A DNA stretch of 64,000 bases from Micrococcaceae bacterium Sec5.1 (GCA_039636795.1 CP143430.1:186001-250000), one strand, 5' to 3'; positions 17,329 through 26,782 are shown, counted from the first letter of the stretch. Translations and numbers: made by a program. The notes: generated from the sequence alone by a model not told the origin.

Positions 17329-17952
17329 CTAGTAATCCACCTGCCGCTTCAACTTATTACCCAGCCACAGCATCGCCAGGCTCACCAAAAGGAAGCCAAC
17401 GGAAATCGCAAGGGCAAAGACAACAACGCCACCCCAGCCGCCTGCCCGGGTGGGGTCGATGAACCAGTAGGGGTACCAGTTCACCAAGGCACCCCGGATC
17501 AGGCTGTAGACGAGGTAACCGATGGGATAAAGCAGCCAGTACCAAATGTGGCGGGTGGTTAGGGTTGCCCGTGGCGGCTGGAAGAGCCAATCCACCACCA
17601 TGACCACAGGGATCAGGTAGTGGACCACGAAGTTGACCCACGGAAGAAGTGAGCCCAGGTCCTCGCCGGCAAGCAAAGCTCCGAATACCAGTCCAACCAC
17701 GGCCATGGCGATGGTCGCCGTGCCGCGGGTGGCGTCGTCGATCTCGCTGGGTTGTTTGCGGATGAGGACCCTGTAGCCGCTGATGAGCAGCACCAGTGCC
17801 GCGAAGATGTTGGAGAGGTTGGTGAAGTAGCTGAAGAAGTTCCAGACGTCATAGCCCATGCCCAAATGAACCGTCAGCTGCATTCCCACCGCCACCACGG
17901 TCAAAAGGCCAAAGAAAAAGCGTCCCCCAATAAGCACAGTTCTTTTGGTCAT
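17329..17952 (-). CDS. Pr6Pr family integral membrane protein
   Basis: 207 residues with about six transmembrane helices. Recognised by YDVWNFFSYFTNLSNIFA near residue 34, the HYLIPVVMVVDWLF block and IRGALVNWYPYWFIDP, which define the FAR-17a/AIG1-like Pr6Pr family. Some relatives are androgen-induced or lipid-hydrolysing proteins, but the bacterial role is unknown. It sits between radA and disA on the same strand. The 264 bases between it and disA hold only promoter-like sequence and a short TTCGT-N5-ACGAA repeat at 17216-17230. Confidence 0.85.
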   Translation of the reverse strand: MTKRTVLIGGRFFFGLLTVVAVGMQLTVHLGMGYDVWNFFSYFTNLSNIFAALVLLISGYRVLIRKQPSEIDDATRGTATIAMAVVGLVFGALLAGEDLGSLLPWVNFVVHYLIPVVMVVDWLFQPPRATLTTRHIWYWLLYPIGYLVYSLIRGALVNWYPYWFIDPTRAGGWGGVVVFALAISVGFLLVSLAMLWLGNKLKRQVDY

Positions 17953-18018
17953 GGCCCAATCCTTGCCGAAACGCAGCCCGGCGATGCCCCGACACCCCGC
18001 GAGGACGGCCTTTGTGCG

Positions 18019-19392
18019 CTACGTGATCAGCAGCTCCAACGCCTCGGCCAGATGCCCCACTTCCCGCACAGAGAAGCCCTCCGGGATAACGCCGGCACCC
18101 GCCGGGCTGGCAGGAACAATGGCGTGCGTGAAACCGAGGCGGTGTGCCTCCTGGATGCGTTGGTTGATTCCGGGCACAGGCCGGACCTCGCCTGCCAGCC
18201 CAACTTCACCGAAGGCAATGAGCCGTTGGGGGAGTGCCTTGCGGGATTTGGCTGACGCGACGGCCAACGCCACGGCGAGATCGGTGGCCGGTTCCGTCAG
18301 CTTTACACCGCCAACAGTGGCCACGTAGGAATCGTCCTTGTGCAGCATGCATCCGGCGCGCTGCTGAAGCACTGCGAGCAACATGGCAACCCTGGAGCTC
18401 TCCAGCCCGCTCGTAGCCCGCCGGGGTTGGGCATTGGCGCTCTCGGCGAGCAGCGACTGGACCTCCGCGAGCAACGGGCGGCGGCCCTCCATGGTGACCG
18501 TGATGCAGGTGCCTGAGACAGGTTCACGGGTCCGCGAAACGAACAGCCCGCTGGGATCGGCCAACCCCTCGATGCCGGCCTCATTGAGATCAAAGCATCC
18601 GACGTCGTCGGTAGCCCCGTAGCGGTTTTTCACAGCCCGGAGCAGCCTTAGCCGAGAATGGCGCTCGCCTTCGAACTGGCACACGACGTCAACGAGGTGT
18701 TCCAGCAAGCGCGGCCCTGCGATGGTACCTTCTTTGGTTACGTGGCCCACCAGCAACGTGGTCATGTTCCGCCGTTTGGCCGCGGAGATGATCGATGCAG
18801 CTACTTCCCGCACCTGGGAGACGCCACCGGCGCTGCCCTCGACGTCGGCACTGCTGAGCGTCTGCACAGAGTCCACGATCAGCAGCTTCGGCTCAAGCTT
18901 CTCCGCCTGGCCCAGTGCTTGCCCAAGATCGGTCTCGGCGGACAGATACAACGTATGCGCGACAGCATCGATCCGCTCCGCGCGCAGCTTCACCTGGGCT
19001 GCGGATTCCTCGCCCGTGATGTACAGGACGTCCTGCCCGGTGCGGGCAAATTTCGCGGCAACGTCCAGCAGCAGCGTGGACTTCCCGACGCCGGGTTCCC
19101 CAGCCAGCAGTATGACGGCACCGGGGACGAGCCCCCCTCCAAGGACACGGTCCAGCTCGTCCACACCCGTGGGCAGGAATGCCGCTGTGGTCCCATCCAC
19201 CTCAGCGATACGGCGGGCGGGCTCCAAAACGGTAGTGGCCGCCGTCGTACGCGCAACCGTGGCGCCGTACTCTTCAACGGTTCCCCACGCCTGGCACTCA
19301 CCGCAGCGGCCCACCCACTTGATGGCCGTCCACCCGCATTCGGCGCATTTGTAAGCGGGTGTCTTGGATGCGCGCGAGGTCTTGGAAGCCAT
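18019..19392 (-). CDS. radA: DNA repair protein RadA/Sms
   Basis: 457 residues from ATG 19392 (MASKTSRASKTPAYKC). RecA-like ATPase that drives branch migration in recombination. A four-Cys zinc finger (CAECGW...CGECQAWG) at the N-terminus is followed by Walker A GEPGVGKST, the RadA-specific KNRYG motif (usually KNRFG) and a C-terminal Lon-protease-like domain (GGVKLTEPATDLAVALA). Length normal. Co-localised with disA, whose cyclase activity RadA is known to affect in Bacillus. Confidence 0.97.
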   Translation of the reverse strand: MASKTSRASKTPAYKCAECGWTAIKWVGRCGECQAWGTVEEYGATVARTTAATTVLEPARRIAEVDGTTAAFLPTGVDELDRVLGGGLVPGAVILLAGEPGVGKSTLLLDVAAKFARTGQDVLYITGEESAAQVKLRAERIDAVAHTLYLSAETDLGQALGQAEKLEPKLLIVDSVQTLSSADVEGSAGGVSQVREVAASIISAAKRRNMTTLLVGHVTKEGTIAGPRLLEHLVDVVCQFEGERHSRLRLLRAVKNRYGATDDVGCFDLNEAGIEGLADPSGLFVSRTREPVSGTCITVTMEGRRPLLAEVQSLLAESANAQPRRATSGLESSRVAMLLAVLQQRAGCMLHKDDSYVATVGGVKLTEPATDLAVALAVASAKSRKALPQRLIAFGEVGLAGEVRPVPGINQRIQEAHRLGFTHAIVPASPAGAGVIPEGFSVREVGHLAEALELLIT

Positions 19393-19496
19393 GGGTTCAA
19401 GGTTAGTCGGGGGGACTGACAGTATTAGCCGCCGAGGTGGCATTTAATGACAGTGTCAGGCCGTGGGATTGGCATTAAAGGCCATCTCGGCGAGAG

Positions 19497-20624
19497 TCAC
19501 AGAGCCGGCAGCACGTCCCGGGCCTCGTCCGATTCCAACCCGCTCGCCTCCAAAAGGTCCACCATGAGCGGCCGGAACAGCATCACCACGGTTTCGCCCT
19601 CAAGCTTCTGGACGTCGAGCATTTTGGGGTGCAGGCGCGAGGCGATGTCGGTCAGCTCATTGCGGGCGTGACGCAGATGGACACGACGGGTTCCCTCGCT
19701 CTGCTCCGCCAGGCCAATGGTCAGTTCATCGATCGCGGCCGCAGTTTCCTGCAGGACCTCGGAGATGCTTTCAATTGCTTCGTCGGATAACGCGGCATGG
19801 TTGATGGCGCTGGTGAGCCTGCGGGCAAAAACGCGGCTGTTACGGAGTGCAAGGTCGATGTACTCCAGCGAATGCTCCAAACTGGCAAGCTCGTCGCGGT
19901 GCCTGCGATGGGCCGGAGCCAGAGTCGCGACCTCGCCCGAGGCCCGCAGCGTCTGCCGCATCCTGTCCACCAGTGGTTGGCAGTTACGGCCGCGAATCAG
20001 TGCGTGCCAAGCGATGGTGGAGTCGCTTTCGACCATGGCCTTGGCACACTCGCGCAGCACCTCGGCGAGTTCGTGAAGGATCTTCTGGACATCCTTCCGC
20101 GGCTCCCGGCGCGGATCCTTCGGCACCAAAATAGTCACCAGCAGGGCGAACACGCCACCCACAACTGCATCCAGGCTCCGCGTGAACGGCCCGCCGGCCG
20201 GCGCTGGCAGCAGCACCACCAGCAGCGACTGGAGCCCCAGTTGGGTGGTGAAAATGGTCCCGCTGTCCAGGAACCTTGCCAGCAGGATAGAGAAAAGAAG
20301 CACGACGGCGGCCTGCAGGATCCCAGCGCCCAGCCAGTGGAGCAGGAGGTCACCCACCACGATGCCGAGCGTGCAGCCCAGTCCAACCTCAATAACACGA
20401 CGCAGGCGCGGATCACGGGAGAAGCCGAGCGCTATCAACGAAGACGTGGCCGCAAACAATGGCCCTTGGTGGCCCAGGACGTATTCCGCGAAAGCGTAGG
20501 CACCCACGGCACACACGGTCATTTGAACGGCCGGAGTCAGGGAGTTCCGGCTACGGACCAAGCCCGTCCGGACTCTGGCACGCAGGAACCTCTTGCTTGC
20601 AGAAAATCCCTTCGCGGCAGCCAT
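19497..20624 (-). CDS. FUSC/aromatic-acid-exporter-like membrane protein
   Basis: 375 residues: an N-terminal block of about six transmembrane helices (FAEYVLGHQGPLFAATSSLIA through LLVTILVP) followed by a soluble helical C-terminal region of about 200 residues. This is the half-size ArAE/FUSC organisation. Relatives export aromatic acids, but substrates are unknown in most actinobacteria. Divergent from pstS; the 246-base gap carries the PHO box. Confidence 0.8.
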   Translation of the reverse strand: MAAAKGFSASKRFLRARVRTGLVRSRNSLTPAVQMTVCAVGAYAFAEYVLGHQGPLFAATSSLIALGFSRDPRLRRVIEVGLGCTLGIVVGDLLLHWLGAGILQAAVVLLFSILLARFLDSGTIFTTQLGLQSLLVVLLPAPAGGPFTRSLDAVVGGVFALLVTILVPKDPRREPRKDVQKILHELAEVLRECAKAMVESDSTIAWHALIRGRNCQPLVDRMRQTLRASGEVATLAPAHRRHRDELASLEHSLEYIDLALRNSRVFARRLTSAINHAALSDEAIESISEVLQETAAAIDELTIGLAEQSEGTRRVHLRHARNELTDIASRLHPKMLDVQKLEGETVVMLFRPLMVDLLEASGLESDEARDVLPAL

Positions 20625-20728
20625 GTCCTCCAGTCTATTTGCCGAACCCCGGCATCCATGACGAGTAGGACGCCGGGCAGGGCCCCACTCAAGGTGGCGC
20701 GCGCCACATAACCCAATGGTCCGCCGTC

Positions 20729-20750
20729 GTTCACTTTGCGTTCACCTTCC
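20729..20750 (+). promoter_or_regulatory. PHO box (PhoP binding direct repeats) for pstSCAB
   Basis: Two 11-base direct repeat units, GTTCACTTTGC and GTTCACCTTCC, are adjacent and match the actinobacterial PhoP consensus (GTTCACC units every 11 bases). They lie about 120 bases upstream of pstS. Expected effect: induction of the Pst importer at low phosphate. Confidence 0.8.
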
Positions 20751-20870
20751 ACGTCAGATCCCGTTACCTGCGCTCCATACCTTCAGTAAAGGAACAAAAG
20801 GTCCTCAGCTCGCGCACGCCGAAATCTCCGTCGGCCCGCATCGAAGAATCCCTGGAAGGGGCACATCCAA

Positions 20871-21989
20871 GTGAAGGCAACTCACTTCGGCCGCAACGCG
20901 GCAATCGCGGTCATCGCAGCCGGCGCACTCGCGCTCACTGCTTGCGGTTCAGACAACGCAACGAACACCCCGGCCAGCACTCAGTCGGCAGCCGGCATGA
21001 AGGTGACCGGCACCCTCACCGGCGTTGGCTCATCTGCGCAGGGCGCAGCAATGGACGCCTGGAAGTCTGGCTTCGCCGCCGCAAACCAGGGCGCAACCGT
21101 GCAGTACTCCCCGGACGGTTCCGGAGCAGGCCGCAAGGCCATCATCGATGGCTCGGCACAGTTCGCCGGCTCGGACGCCTACCTGAAGGACGAGGAGCTC
21201 GCGAGCTCCAAGGCCAAGTGCGGCCCCGAAGGCGCCATCAACATCCCGGTGTACACCTCCCCGATCGCCGTGGCCTTCAACGTTCCCGGCGTCATGGACC
21301 TGAAGCTCGACGCCGCTACGGTCGCCAAAATCTTCCGCGGCGAAATCGCCAACTGGAATGACCCCGCAATCGCGGCCCTGAACGCTGGCGTTACCCTGCC
21401 GGACCTCAAGGTCACCCCCGTGAACCGCTCTGACGATTCCGGAACCACCACCAACTTCACCGACTACCTCGCAGCTGCTGCTCCCGAGGTCTGGACGGAC
21501 AAGGCTGCAGGCATCTGGCCGGCAACCCTGAAGGGCGAGAACGCCAAGGGCACCTCCGGCGTCGTCAAGACCGTTACGGACACCCCGGGCGCCGTGACCT
21601 ACGCCGATGACTCCGCTGTCTCCGGCAAGCTGGGCACCGCCTCCATCAAGGTCGGCGAGGACTTCGTCAAGATCTCCGCTGACGCCGCTTCCAAGGCTGT
21701 CGAAGCAGGCAAGCCCGTTGAAGGCCGCGCCACCAATGACGTCGCCATCAAGCTGGACCGCAAGACCACTGTCTCCGGCGCCTACCCGGTGGTGCTCGTT
21801 TCGTACCACGTCGTGTGCACCACGTACGAGACCAAGGCAGTTGCTGACCTGGTCAAGGCCTTCGAAAGCTACGTAGTTTCCGACGAAGGCCAGAAGACCG
21901 CTGCTGACGCTGCCAAGTCCGCACCGCTTTCCAAGTCGCTGCAGGACAAGGCCAAGGCCGCCATCGAAACCATCAAGGCCAAGGCCTAA
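20871..21989 (+). CDS. pstS: Phosphate ABC transporter substrate-binding protein PstS
   Basis: 372 residues. Lipoprotein signal with lipobox LTAC near residue 25 (ALALTACGSDN). Phosphate-binding loops are present: GVGSSAQGAAMDAW, SGAGRKAIIDGSAQFAGSD and NRSDDSGTTTNF. ATG 20871 in GGGGCACATCCAAGTGAAG context (the start is read as GTG AAG GCA). High-affinity phosphate capture outside the membrane. First gene of pstSCAB and under the PHO box. Codon use is strongly C-ending, consistent with high expression. Confidence 0.97.
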   Translation: MKATHFGRNAAIAVIAAGALALTACGSDNATNTPASTQSAAGMKVTGTLTGVGSSAQGAAMDAWKSGFAAANQGATVQYSPDGSGAGRKAIIDGSAQFAGSDAYLKDEELASSKAKCGPEGAINIPVYTSPIAVAFNVPGVMDLKLDAATVAKIFRGEIANWNDPAIAALNAGVTLPDLKVTPVNRSDDSGTTTNFTDYLAAAAPEVWTDKAAGIWPATLKGENAKGTSGVVKTVTDTPGAVTYADDSAVSGKLGTASIKVGEDFVKISADAASKAVEAGKPVEGRATNDVAIKLDRKTTVSGAYPVVLVSYHVVCTTYETKAVADLVKAFESYVVSDEGQKTAADAAKSAPLSKSLQDKAKAAIETIKAKA

Positions 21990-22030
21990 GGTTTCCGGCG
22001 GGTTTGACTGAACCCGGCTAAACACTGAAG

Positions 22031-22081
22031 TTCCCTGTCCCGCGCGGAGTGGCTGTAAAGCCGTTTGCGCGGGGTAGGGAA
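22031..22081 (+). terminator. Hairpin between pstS and pstC
   Basis: 15-base arms at 22031-22045 (TTCCCTGTCCCGCGC) and 22067-22081 pair with two mismatches around a 21-base loop, 41 bases after pstS. There is no T-run. Likely an attenuating or message-stabilising hairpin that keeps pstS transcript above that of the permease genes. Confidence 0.65.
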
Positions 22082-22126
22082 CTTAGCCATGTAAGACCAG
22101 TTCACTCCAGACTGAAGGATCGTGAA

Positions 22127-23059
22127 GTGACCACCAACTCCCTGACAACCTCCCAAGGCGCAGGACGCGCCGGGGACAAGGTTTTCTCCGGGGCCGCCAT
22201 GGCCGCAGGGTGCCTGATTCTCGCGGTTCTCTTCGGAGTCGCCCTGTTCCTTGTGGTGCAGGCAATTCCTGCGCTCGTCGCACCGCCCGCTGACATCCAG
22301 GGCGGCAACGGCTTCTTCGCCTACATCGGCCCGATCGTGGTGGGCACGCTCATCGCCGCCGTGATCGCGCTCGTCATCGCAACCCCCGTGGCAATCGGGG
22401 TAGCCCTGTTCATCTCGCACTACGCCCCGCGCCGGTTGGCTTCGGGGCTTGGCTACGTTGTGGACCTGCTGGCCGCCATCCCCTCCGTTGTCTACGGTGC
22501 CTGGGGCGCGGCGTTCCTGGCCAAGGAAATCTCCCCGGCCTACGACTGGCTCGCCAACAACCTGGGCTGGATCCCGATCTTCCAAGGCCCGGCATCCGCC
22601 ACGGGCAAGACCATTCTGACCGCAGGCATTGTCCTGTCCGTCATGGTCCTGCCCATCATCACCTCCCTGTCCCGCGAAATCTTCCTGCAGACCCCCAAGC
22701 TGCACGAGGAAGCAGCGCTCGCATTGGGAGCTACCCGCTGGGAAATGATCCGCATGGCCGTACTTCCCTTTGGTCGTCCGGGCATCGTGAGCGCAATCAT
22801 GCTTGGCCTGGGCCGTGCCCTCGGCGAGACCATGGCGGTTGCACTGGTGCTGTCCTCTGGAGTCTTGACTGCGAGCCTTATCCAGTCCGGCAACCAGACC
22901 ATCGCGGCCGAAATCGCGCTGAACTTCCCCGAAGCCAGCGGGCTCAAGGTCAATACGTTGATCGCCGCAGGCCTGGTGCTGTTCGTCATAACCCTTGGCG
23001 TGAACATGATTGCCCGCTGGATCATCACCAAGCACAAAGAATTCTCGGGAGCCAACTAA
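22127..23059 (+). CDS. pstC: Phosphate ABC transporter permease PstC
   Basis: 310 residues from GTG 22127, preceded by GAAGGA at the right spacing; the frame extends upstream to an ATG at 22049, but that would overlap the hairpin and add residues foreign to the family. About six membrane helices with the EAA-like loop HEEAALALGATRWEMIRM. Forms the channel with PstA. Stop codon is directly followed by the pstA ATG. Confidence 0.94.
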   Translation: MTTNSLTTSQGAGRAGDKVFSGAAMAAGCLILAVLFGVALFLVVQAIPALVAPPADIQGGNGFFAYIGPIVVGTLIAAVIALVIATPVAIGVALFISHYAPRRLASGLGYVVDLLAAIPSVVYGAWGAAFLAKEISPAYDWLANNLGWIPIFQGPASATGKTILTAGIVLSVMVLPIITSLSREIFLQTPKLHEEAALALGATRWEMIRMAVLPFGRPGIVSAIMLGLGRALGETMAVALVLSSGVLTASLIQSGNQTIAAEIALNFPEASGLKVNTLIAAGLVLFVITLGVNMIARWIITKHKEFSGAN

Positions 23060-24163
23060 ATGACCGCCACCGTAGTCCGCAAGCGCTCGGCGCTCACCAA
23101 GGGCCAACTGCCCAAGTTCGCTCCCTACATCGTCCTGGCCGTCGCCCTGATCGTGGGCGCAGCCATTCTGGCCCTTATCGGTTTCAATGCTTTCGGTTGG
23201 GGCCTGGTCTCCGCGATCCTGTTCACCATCGGCTTGGTCACCTGGAGCGGCGCCGTTGAAGGTGCCCGAAAGGCCAAGGACAAGCTGGCCACGTGCTTGA
23301 TCGTCGGGGCCTTCCTGATTGCCCTCCTGCCGCTGATCTCCGTCATCTGGACCGTGCTGATCAACGGCATTCCCGGCCTGGTAACCCCCGGATTCCTTGG
23401 TACGTCCATGAACGGCGTCACCGGTGCCTTCGACAACAAGGCAGCGGAGGAAGGCGGCAAGGTTCTCGGCGGCATTTACCACGCGCTGTTGGGCACTCTC
23501 CAGATCACGCTCCTGGCCACAGTCATCTCTGTGCCAGTGGGTCTGCTCAGCGCAATCTACTTGGTGGAATACGGCAACGACCGTCCCTTGGCCCGTGCCA
23601 TCACGTTCTTCGTGGATGTCATGACCGGCATCCCCTCCATCGTGGCCGGCCTCTTCGCGGCAGCGTTCTTCTTCGCGGTTGTTGGCCCGGGCACCAAGAC
23701 TGGTGCGGTAGCCGCCGTCGCGCTTTCCGTTCTGATGATTCCTGTAGTGGTCCGCTCCAGCGAGGAAATGCTGAAGATCGTCCCGAACGAGCTTCGCGAG
23801 GCGTCGTATGCGCTAGGAGTGCGTAAATGGCGCACCATCACCAAAGTGGTCATCCCGACGGCGATCTCCGGCATCGCGTCCGGCGTCACCTTGGCGATCG
23901 CCCGGGTTATCGGCGAGACCGCTCCGATCCTAGTCACCGCAGGCTTCGCGACCACCATCAACAACAACGTGTTTGGCGGTTGGATGGCCTCGCTGCCCAC
24001 GTTCATCTACACCCAGATCCTGAACCCGACGTCGCCGTCCAACCCCGGTCCCTCAGACCAGCGGGCATGGGGCGCCGCGTTGGTGCTGATCATCCTGGTG
24101 ATGCTCCTGAACCTCGGAGCCCGCCTCATTGCCCGTCTGTTCGCACCGAAGACGGGTCGGTAG
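23060..24163 (+). CDS. pstA: Phosphate ABC transporter permease PstA
   Basis: 367 residues; longer than E. coli PstA because of an N-terminal extension with two additional predicted membrane helices (YIVLAVALIVGAAILALIGF and a second near residue 50), a form common in actinobacteria. The core shows GGIYHALLGTLQITLLATV and EEMLKIVPNELREASYALG. Start abuts the pstC stop (TAAATG). Confidence 0.95.
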   Translation: MTATVVRKRSALTKGQLPKFAPYIVLAVALIVGAAILALIGFNAFGWGLVSAILFTIGLVTWSGAVEGARKAKDKLATCLIVGAFLIALLPLISVIWTVLINGIPGLVTPGFLGTSMNGVTGAFDNKAAEEGGKVLGGIYHALLGTLQITLLATVISVPVGLLSAIYLVEYGNDRPLARAITFFVDVMTGIPSIVAGLFAAAFFFAVVGPGTKTGAVAAVALSVLMIPVVVRSSEEMLKIVPNELREASYALGVRKWRTITKVVIPTAISGIASGVTLAIARVIGETAPILVTAGFATTINNNVFGGWMASLPTFIYTQILNPTSPSNPGPSDQRAWGAALVLIILVMLLNLGARLIARLFAPKTGR

Positions 24164-24219
24164 CCTCTTCTTAGGCGCCGCTTCAAACTTCCAGAAACCC
24201 CCAAGGAATAAGGAACACC

Positions 24220-24999
24220 ATGTCCAAGCGCATCGACGTCAAAGACTTGAATGTCTACTACGGCAGCTTCCTGGCTGTCGAGGACGTCAACATCAACATT
24301 GAAGCCAAGTCCGTCACGGCCTTCATTGGCCCGTCGGGCTGTGGCAAGTCCACCTTCCTCCGGACGCTGAACCGCATGCACGAGGTCCTTCCCGGCGCAC
24401 GCGTCGAGGGCGAGGTCCTGCTGGACGGCGACAACTTGTACGACCCCGGCGTTGACCCCGTTACCGTTCGAACTCAGGTTGGCATGGTCTTCCAGCGCCC
24501 CAACCCGTTCCCCACGATGTCAATCCGGGACAACGTACTGGCTGGCGTGAAGCTGAACAACAAGAAGATCTCCAAGGGTGAAGCCGATGCCCTCGTGGAG
24601 AAGTCCTTGGTTGGTGCCAACCTCTGGAACGAGGTCAAGGACCGCCTGGACAAGCCCGGTTCCGGCCTTTCCGGCGGCCAGCAGCAGCGCCTCTGCATCG
24701 CACGCGCAATTGCGGTTGAACCCCAGGTGATCCTCATGGATGAGCCCTGCTCCGCCTTGGACCCCATCTCCACGCTGGCCGTCGAGGACCTCATCAATGA
24801 GCTCAAGGACCAGTACACCGTGGTGATCGTGACCCACAACATGCAGCAGGCCGCCCGTGTGTCGGACAAGACCGCGTTCTTCAACATCGCCGGCACCGGC
24901 AAGCCCGGCAAGCTCATCGAGTTCGCAGACACCACCAGCATCTTCAACAACCCCGCCCAGAAGGCCACGGAAGACTACGTCTCCGGCCGCTTCGGATAA
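24220..24999 (+). CDS. pstB: Phosphate ABC transporter ATP-binding protein PstB
   Basis: 259 residues, the standard size. Walker [10 protein letters not shown], the PstB-type [16 protein letters not shown], signature [14 protein letters not shown], Walker [14 protein letters not shown] and [12 protein letters not shown] are intact. Energises PstCA. No phoU follows; instead a terminator closes the operon, so PhoU must be encoded elsewhere. Confidence 0.97.
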   Translation: MSKRIDVKDLNVYYGSFLAVEDVNINIEAKSVTAFIGPSGCGKSTFLRTLNRMHEVLPGARVEGEVLLDGDNLYDPGVDPVTVRTQVGMVFQRPNPFPTMSIRDNVLAGVKLNNKKISKGEADALVEKSLVGANLWNEVKDRLDKPGSGLSGGQQQRLCIARAIAVEPQVILMDEPCSALDPISTLAVEDLINELKDQYTVVIVTHNMQQAARVSDKTAFFNIAGTGKPGKLIEFADTTSIFNNPAQKATEDYVSGRFG

Positions 25000-25044
25000 G
25001 GGGTCTTGCAGGCTCCGGCTTTCTTGGGGGAGCCGGTCATGAAC

Positions 25045-25087
25045 GACGGCGGCCGTCGCCTTGGGGGTACGGCCGCCGTCCCTTTTT
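25045..25087 (+). terminator. Intrinsic terminator of pstSCAB
   Basis: Perfect 12-base arms GACGGCGGCCGT (25045-25056) and its complement (25069-25080) with a 12-base loop, followed by CCTTTTTTG. Classic rho-independent terminator 46 bases after pstB. Confidence 0.92.
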
Positions 25088-25146
25088 TGTACCCAAGTAG
25101 GTCGCAGCAGAGCCCGCCCCGGAAAGATGAGCCCCGGCGTCGGGCG

Positions 25147-26163
25147 TTAAGTTTTGGCCAGGGGCGAGAACGCCAACTCAAGGACGAAAGCCATGGCGGC
25201 CGTTGCGAGCGGGGTGGCCACCCAGAACAGGAGAATCCTGCGCACAAGCCGCCTGTTCGTGGTGGCGAAGCGTTGGTGGGTGCCCGCACCCAGCACGGAC
25301 GCGGTCAGCGTGTGCGTTGTGGACAGCGGTAGCTGCAGGCCGATGGCGCCAATGAAGAGCATCACGGACGTCACCGTTTGCGCCACGAACCCTCGAAGAG
25401 GGTCCACGCGGATCAACTTGTGGCCAAGAGTGTGTGAGATCCTCCAGCCTCCAAACATGGTGCCCGCTGTCAGCATGATCGCCGTCAGAAGGAGGATCCA
25501 GAGCGGCAACTCGCCCCCACTGGACAATCCCGCCGCCACCAGCGCCAGCAGGAGAACGGCCCCGGTGCGCTGCCCATCCTGGAGTCCATGGCCAAACGCC
25601 ACAGCAGCAGCAGAGACAGCTTGCGCCCGGCGGAAACGCCTGTTGATGACATTCGGCTGCGCATAGCGTGCTGCCCAAGTCACTGGCCACACGAGCAAGT
25701 ACGCGGCCACGAAAGCGATCAAAGGGGACAGAACCAAAGGCAAAGCGACTTGGGTCAGGAGGACGTTGTCCACGCCGTTGATGGAGTTCCCGCCCACCAG
25801 CCCGCTCGCAGCCCCCGCGCCTATCAGCCCGCCCACAAGTGAGTGGGTGGAGGACAAAGGGATGCCCCGCCACCACGCGTACACGCCCCAGATGATGGAG
25901 GCGGCGAGGGCAGACGTCAGCATCGAGAGCCCGCCAATCCCGTTGGGCAGGGAGATCCAGGACTGCGTAAATGCGAGCACAAAGCTGCCGCTGAGCATAG
26001 CGCCGATGAAGTTGAAAACAGCTGCCAGAAGTACTGCCACGGACGGCGTGAGGGCGCGTGTCCTCGTGGATAGCGCCACGGCATTCGAGACGTCACGGAA
26101 GCCGTTGAGGAACGCGAACCCTGAAGCCAAACCCACCACGAGGATCAGGAATGCAACGATCAC
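25147..26163 (-). CDS. Low-affinity inorganic phosphate transporter, PiT family
   Basis: 338 residues, about ten membrane helices. The two inverted PiT signature repeats are present but altered: GFRDVSNAVALSTRTRALTP for the usual GxNDxANA block, and GHGLQDGQRTG for HGxNDxQK. The Asp is kept and the Asn replaced in both. Paired with a DUF47 protein one base upstream, the standard actinobacterial PiT arrangement. It probably carries metal-phosphate with protons at higher phosphate levels. Confidence 0.88.
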   Translation of the reverse strand: MIVAFLILVVGLASGFAFLNGFRDVSNAVALSTRTRALTPSVAVLLAAVFNFIGAMLSGSFVLAFTQSWISLPNGIGGLSMLTSALAASIIWGVYAWWRGIPLSSTHSLVGGLIGAGAASGLVGGNSINGVDNVLLTQVALPLVLSPLIAFVAAYLLVWPVTWAARYAQPNVINRRFRRAQAVSAAAVAFGHGLQDGQRTGAVLLLALVAAGLSSGGELPLWILLLTAIMLTAGTMFGGWRISHTLGHKLIRVDPLRGFVAQTVTSVMLFIGAIGLQLPLSTTHTLTASVLGAGTHQRFATTNRRLVRRILLFWVATPLATAAMAFVLELAFSPLAKT

Positions 26164-26164
26164 G

Positions 26165-26782
26165 TCATGATTCCTTGACGATGATGCTGCCTACCTGCGT
26201 GGCGATCTTCCGCATATCCTTGGTGACTTCCACCAACTGGTTGGCGATGTCCCGGTGCCGCGCATACTGCGTGGATTTCATGTCTTTCAGCATCTCGGCC
26301 ACCCACGTGCGATGGGTTCGCTCGGCACGTTTCGCCAGCCTGAGGATCTCAATCCAGTAGTCCTCAAGTTCGTCAAGGTCCTCGAGTTTCCGCATGGCAT
26401 CAACTGTCAGCTCGGCTTGGCGGCTGATGATCTCCAGTTGGTCGGCCGCGCGCTTGGGCAGCCGCTCCAGTTTGTAGAGGGCAACTAACTCGCCTGCGGC
26501 GTCGAGTTTCTCCATGGCCTCGTTGAGGTGGCGGGACAGGGCGTACATGTCCTCGCGGGGGAGCGGGTTCACGAAGCTGGTGCGCATGTGCGTCAGGAGC
26601 GCAAAGTGCAGGTCCAGGGATTTCGACTCGTGTTCGTGAAGTTCCTCAGTCAGGCGTTCGTGCTGACTGGCCTGCGCACCAAGGATCTCGGACAGCGTTC
26701 CGGTGGCGGCCACAATGACGCCGGCCATCTGCGCGAGCAGTACGAGCCCGGCAGGTTCCTGGGGGAAAAGGCGCAGCTTCAT
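26165..26782 (-). CDS. DUF47 (PhoU-like) phosphate transport regulator
   Basis: 205 residues from ATG 26782 (MKLRLFPQEPAGLVLLAQMAG); the upstream frame to 26941 is Pro/Arg-rich and not conserved in style. All-helical PhoU-like fold with the EHESKSLDLHFALLTHMRTSFVNPLPRED style block characteristic of DUF47 (positions about 65-95). Thought to control the partner PiT permease, encoded one base downstream. Cytoplasmic. Confidence 0.9.
   Translation of the reverse strand: MKLRLFPQEPAGLVLLAQMAGVIVAATGTLSEILGAQASQHERLTEELHEHESKSLDLHFALLTHMRTSFVNPLPREDMYALSRHLNEAMEKLDAAGELVALYKLERLPKRAADQLEIISRQAELTVDAMRKLEDLDELEDYWIEILRLAKRAERTHRTWVAEMLKDMKSTQYARHRDIANQLVEVTKDMRKIATQVGSIIVKES

Noticed and set aside
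21986..23482. Long 498-codon minus-strand frame opposite pstC and pstA
   Set aside because: It is antisense to clear pstC and pstA genes, has Gly/Asp/Gln-rich shadow composition and no domain; typical of high-GC antisense frames.
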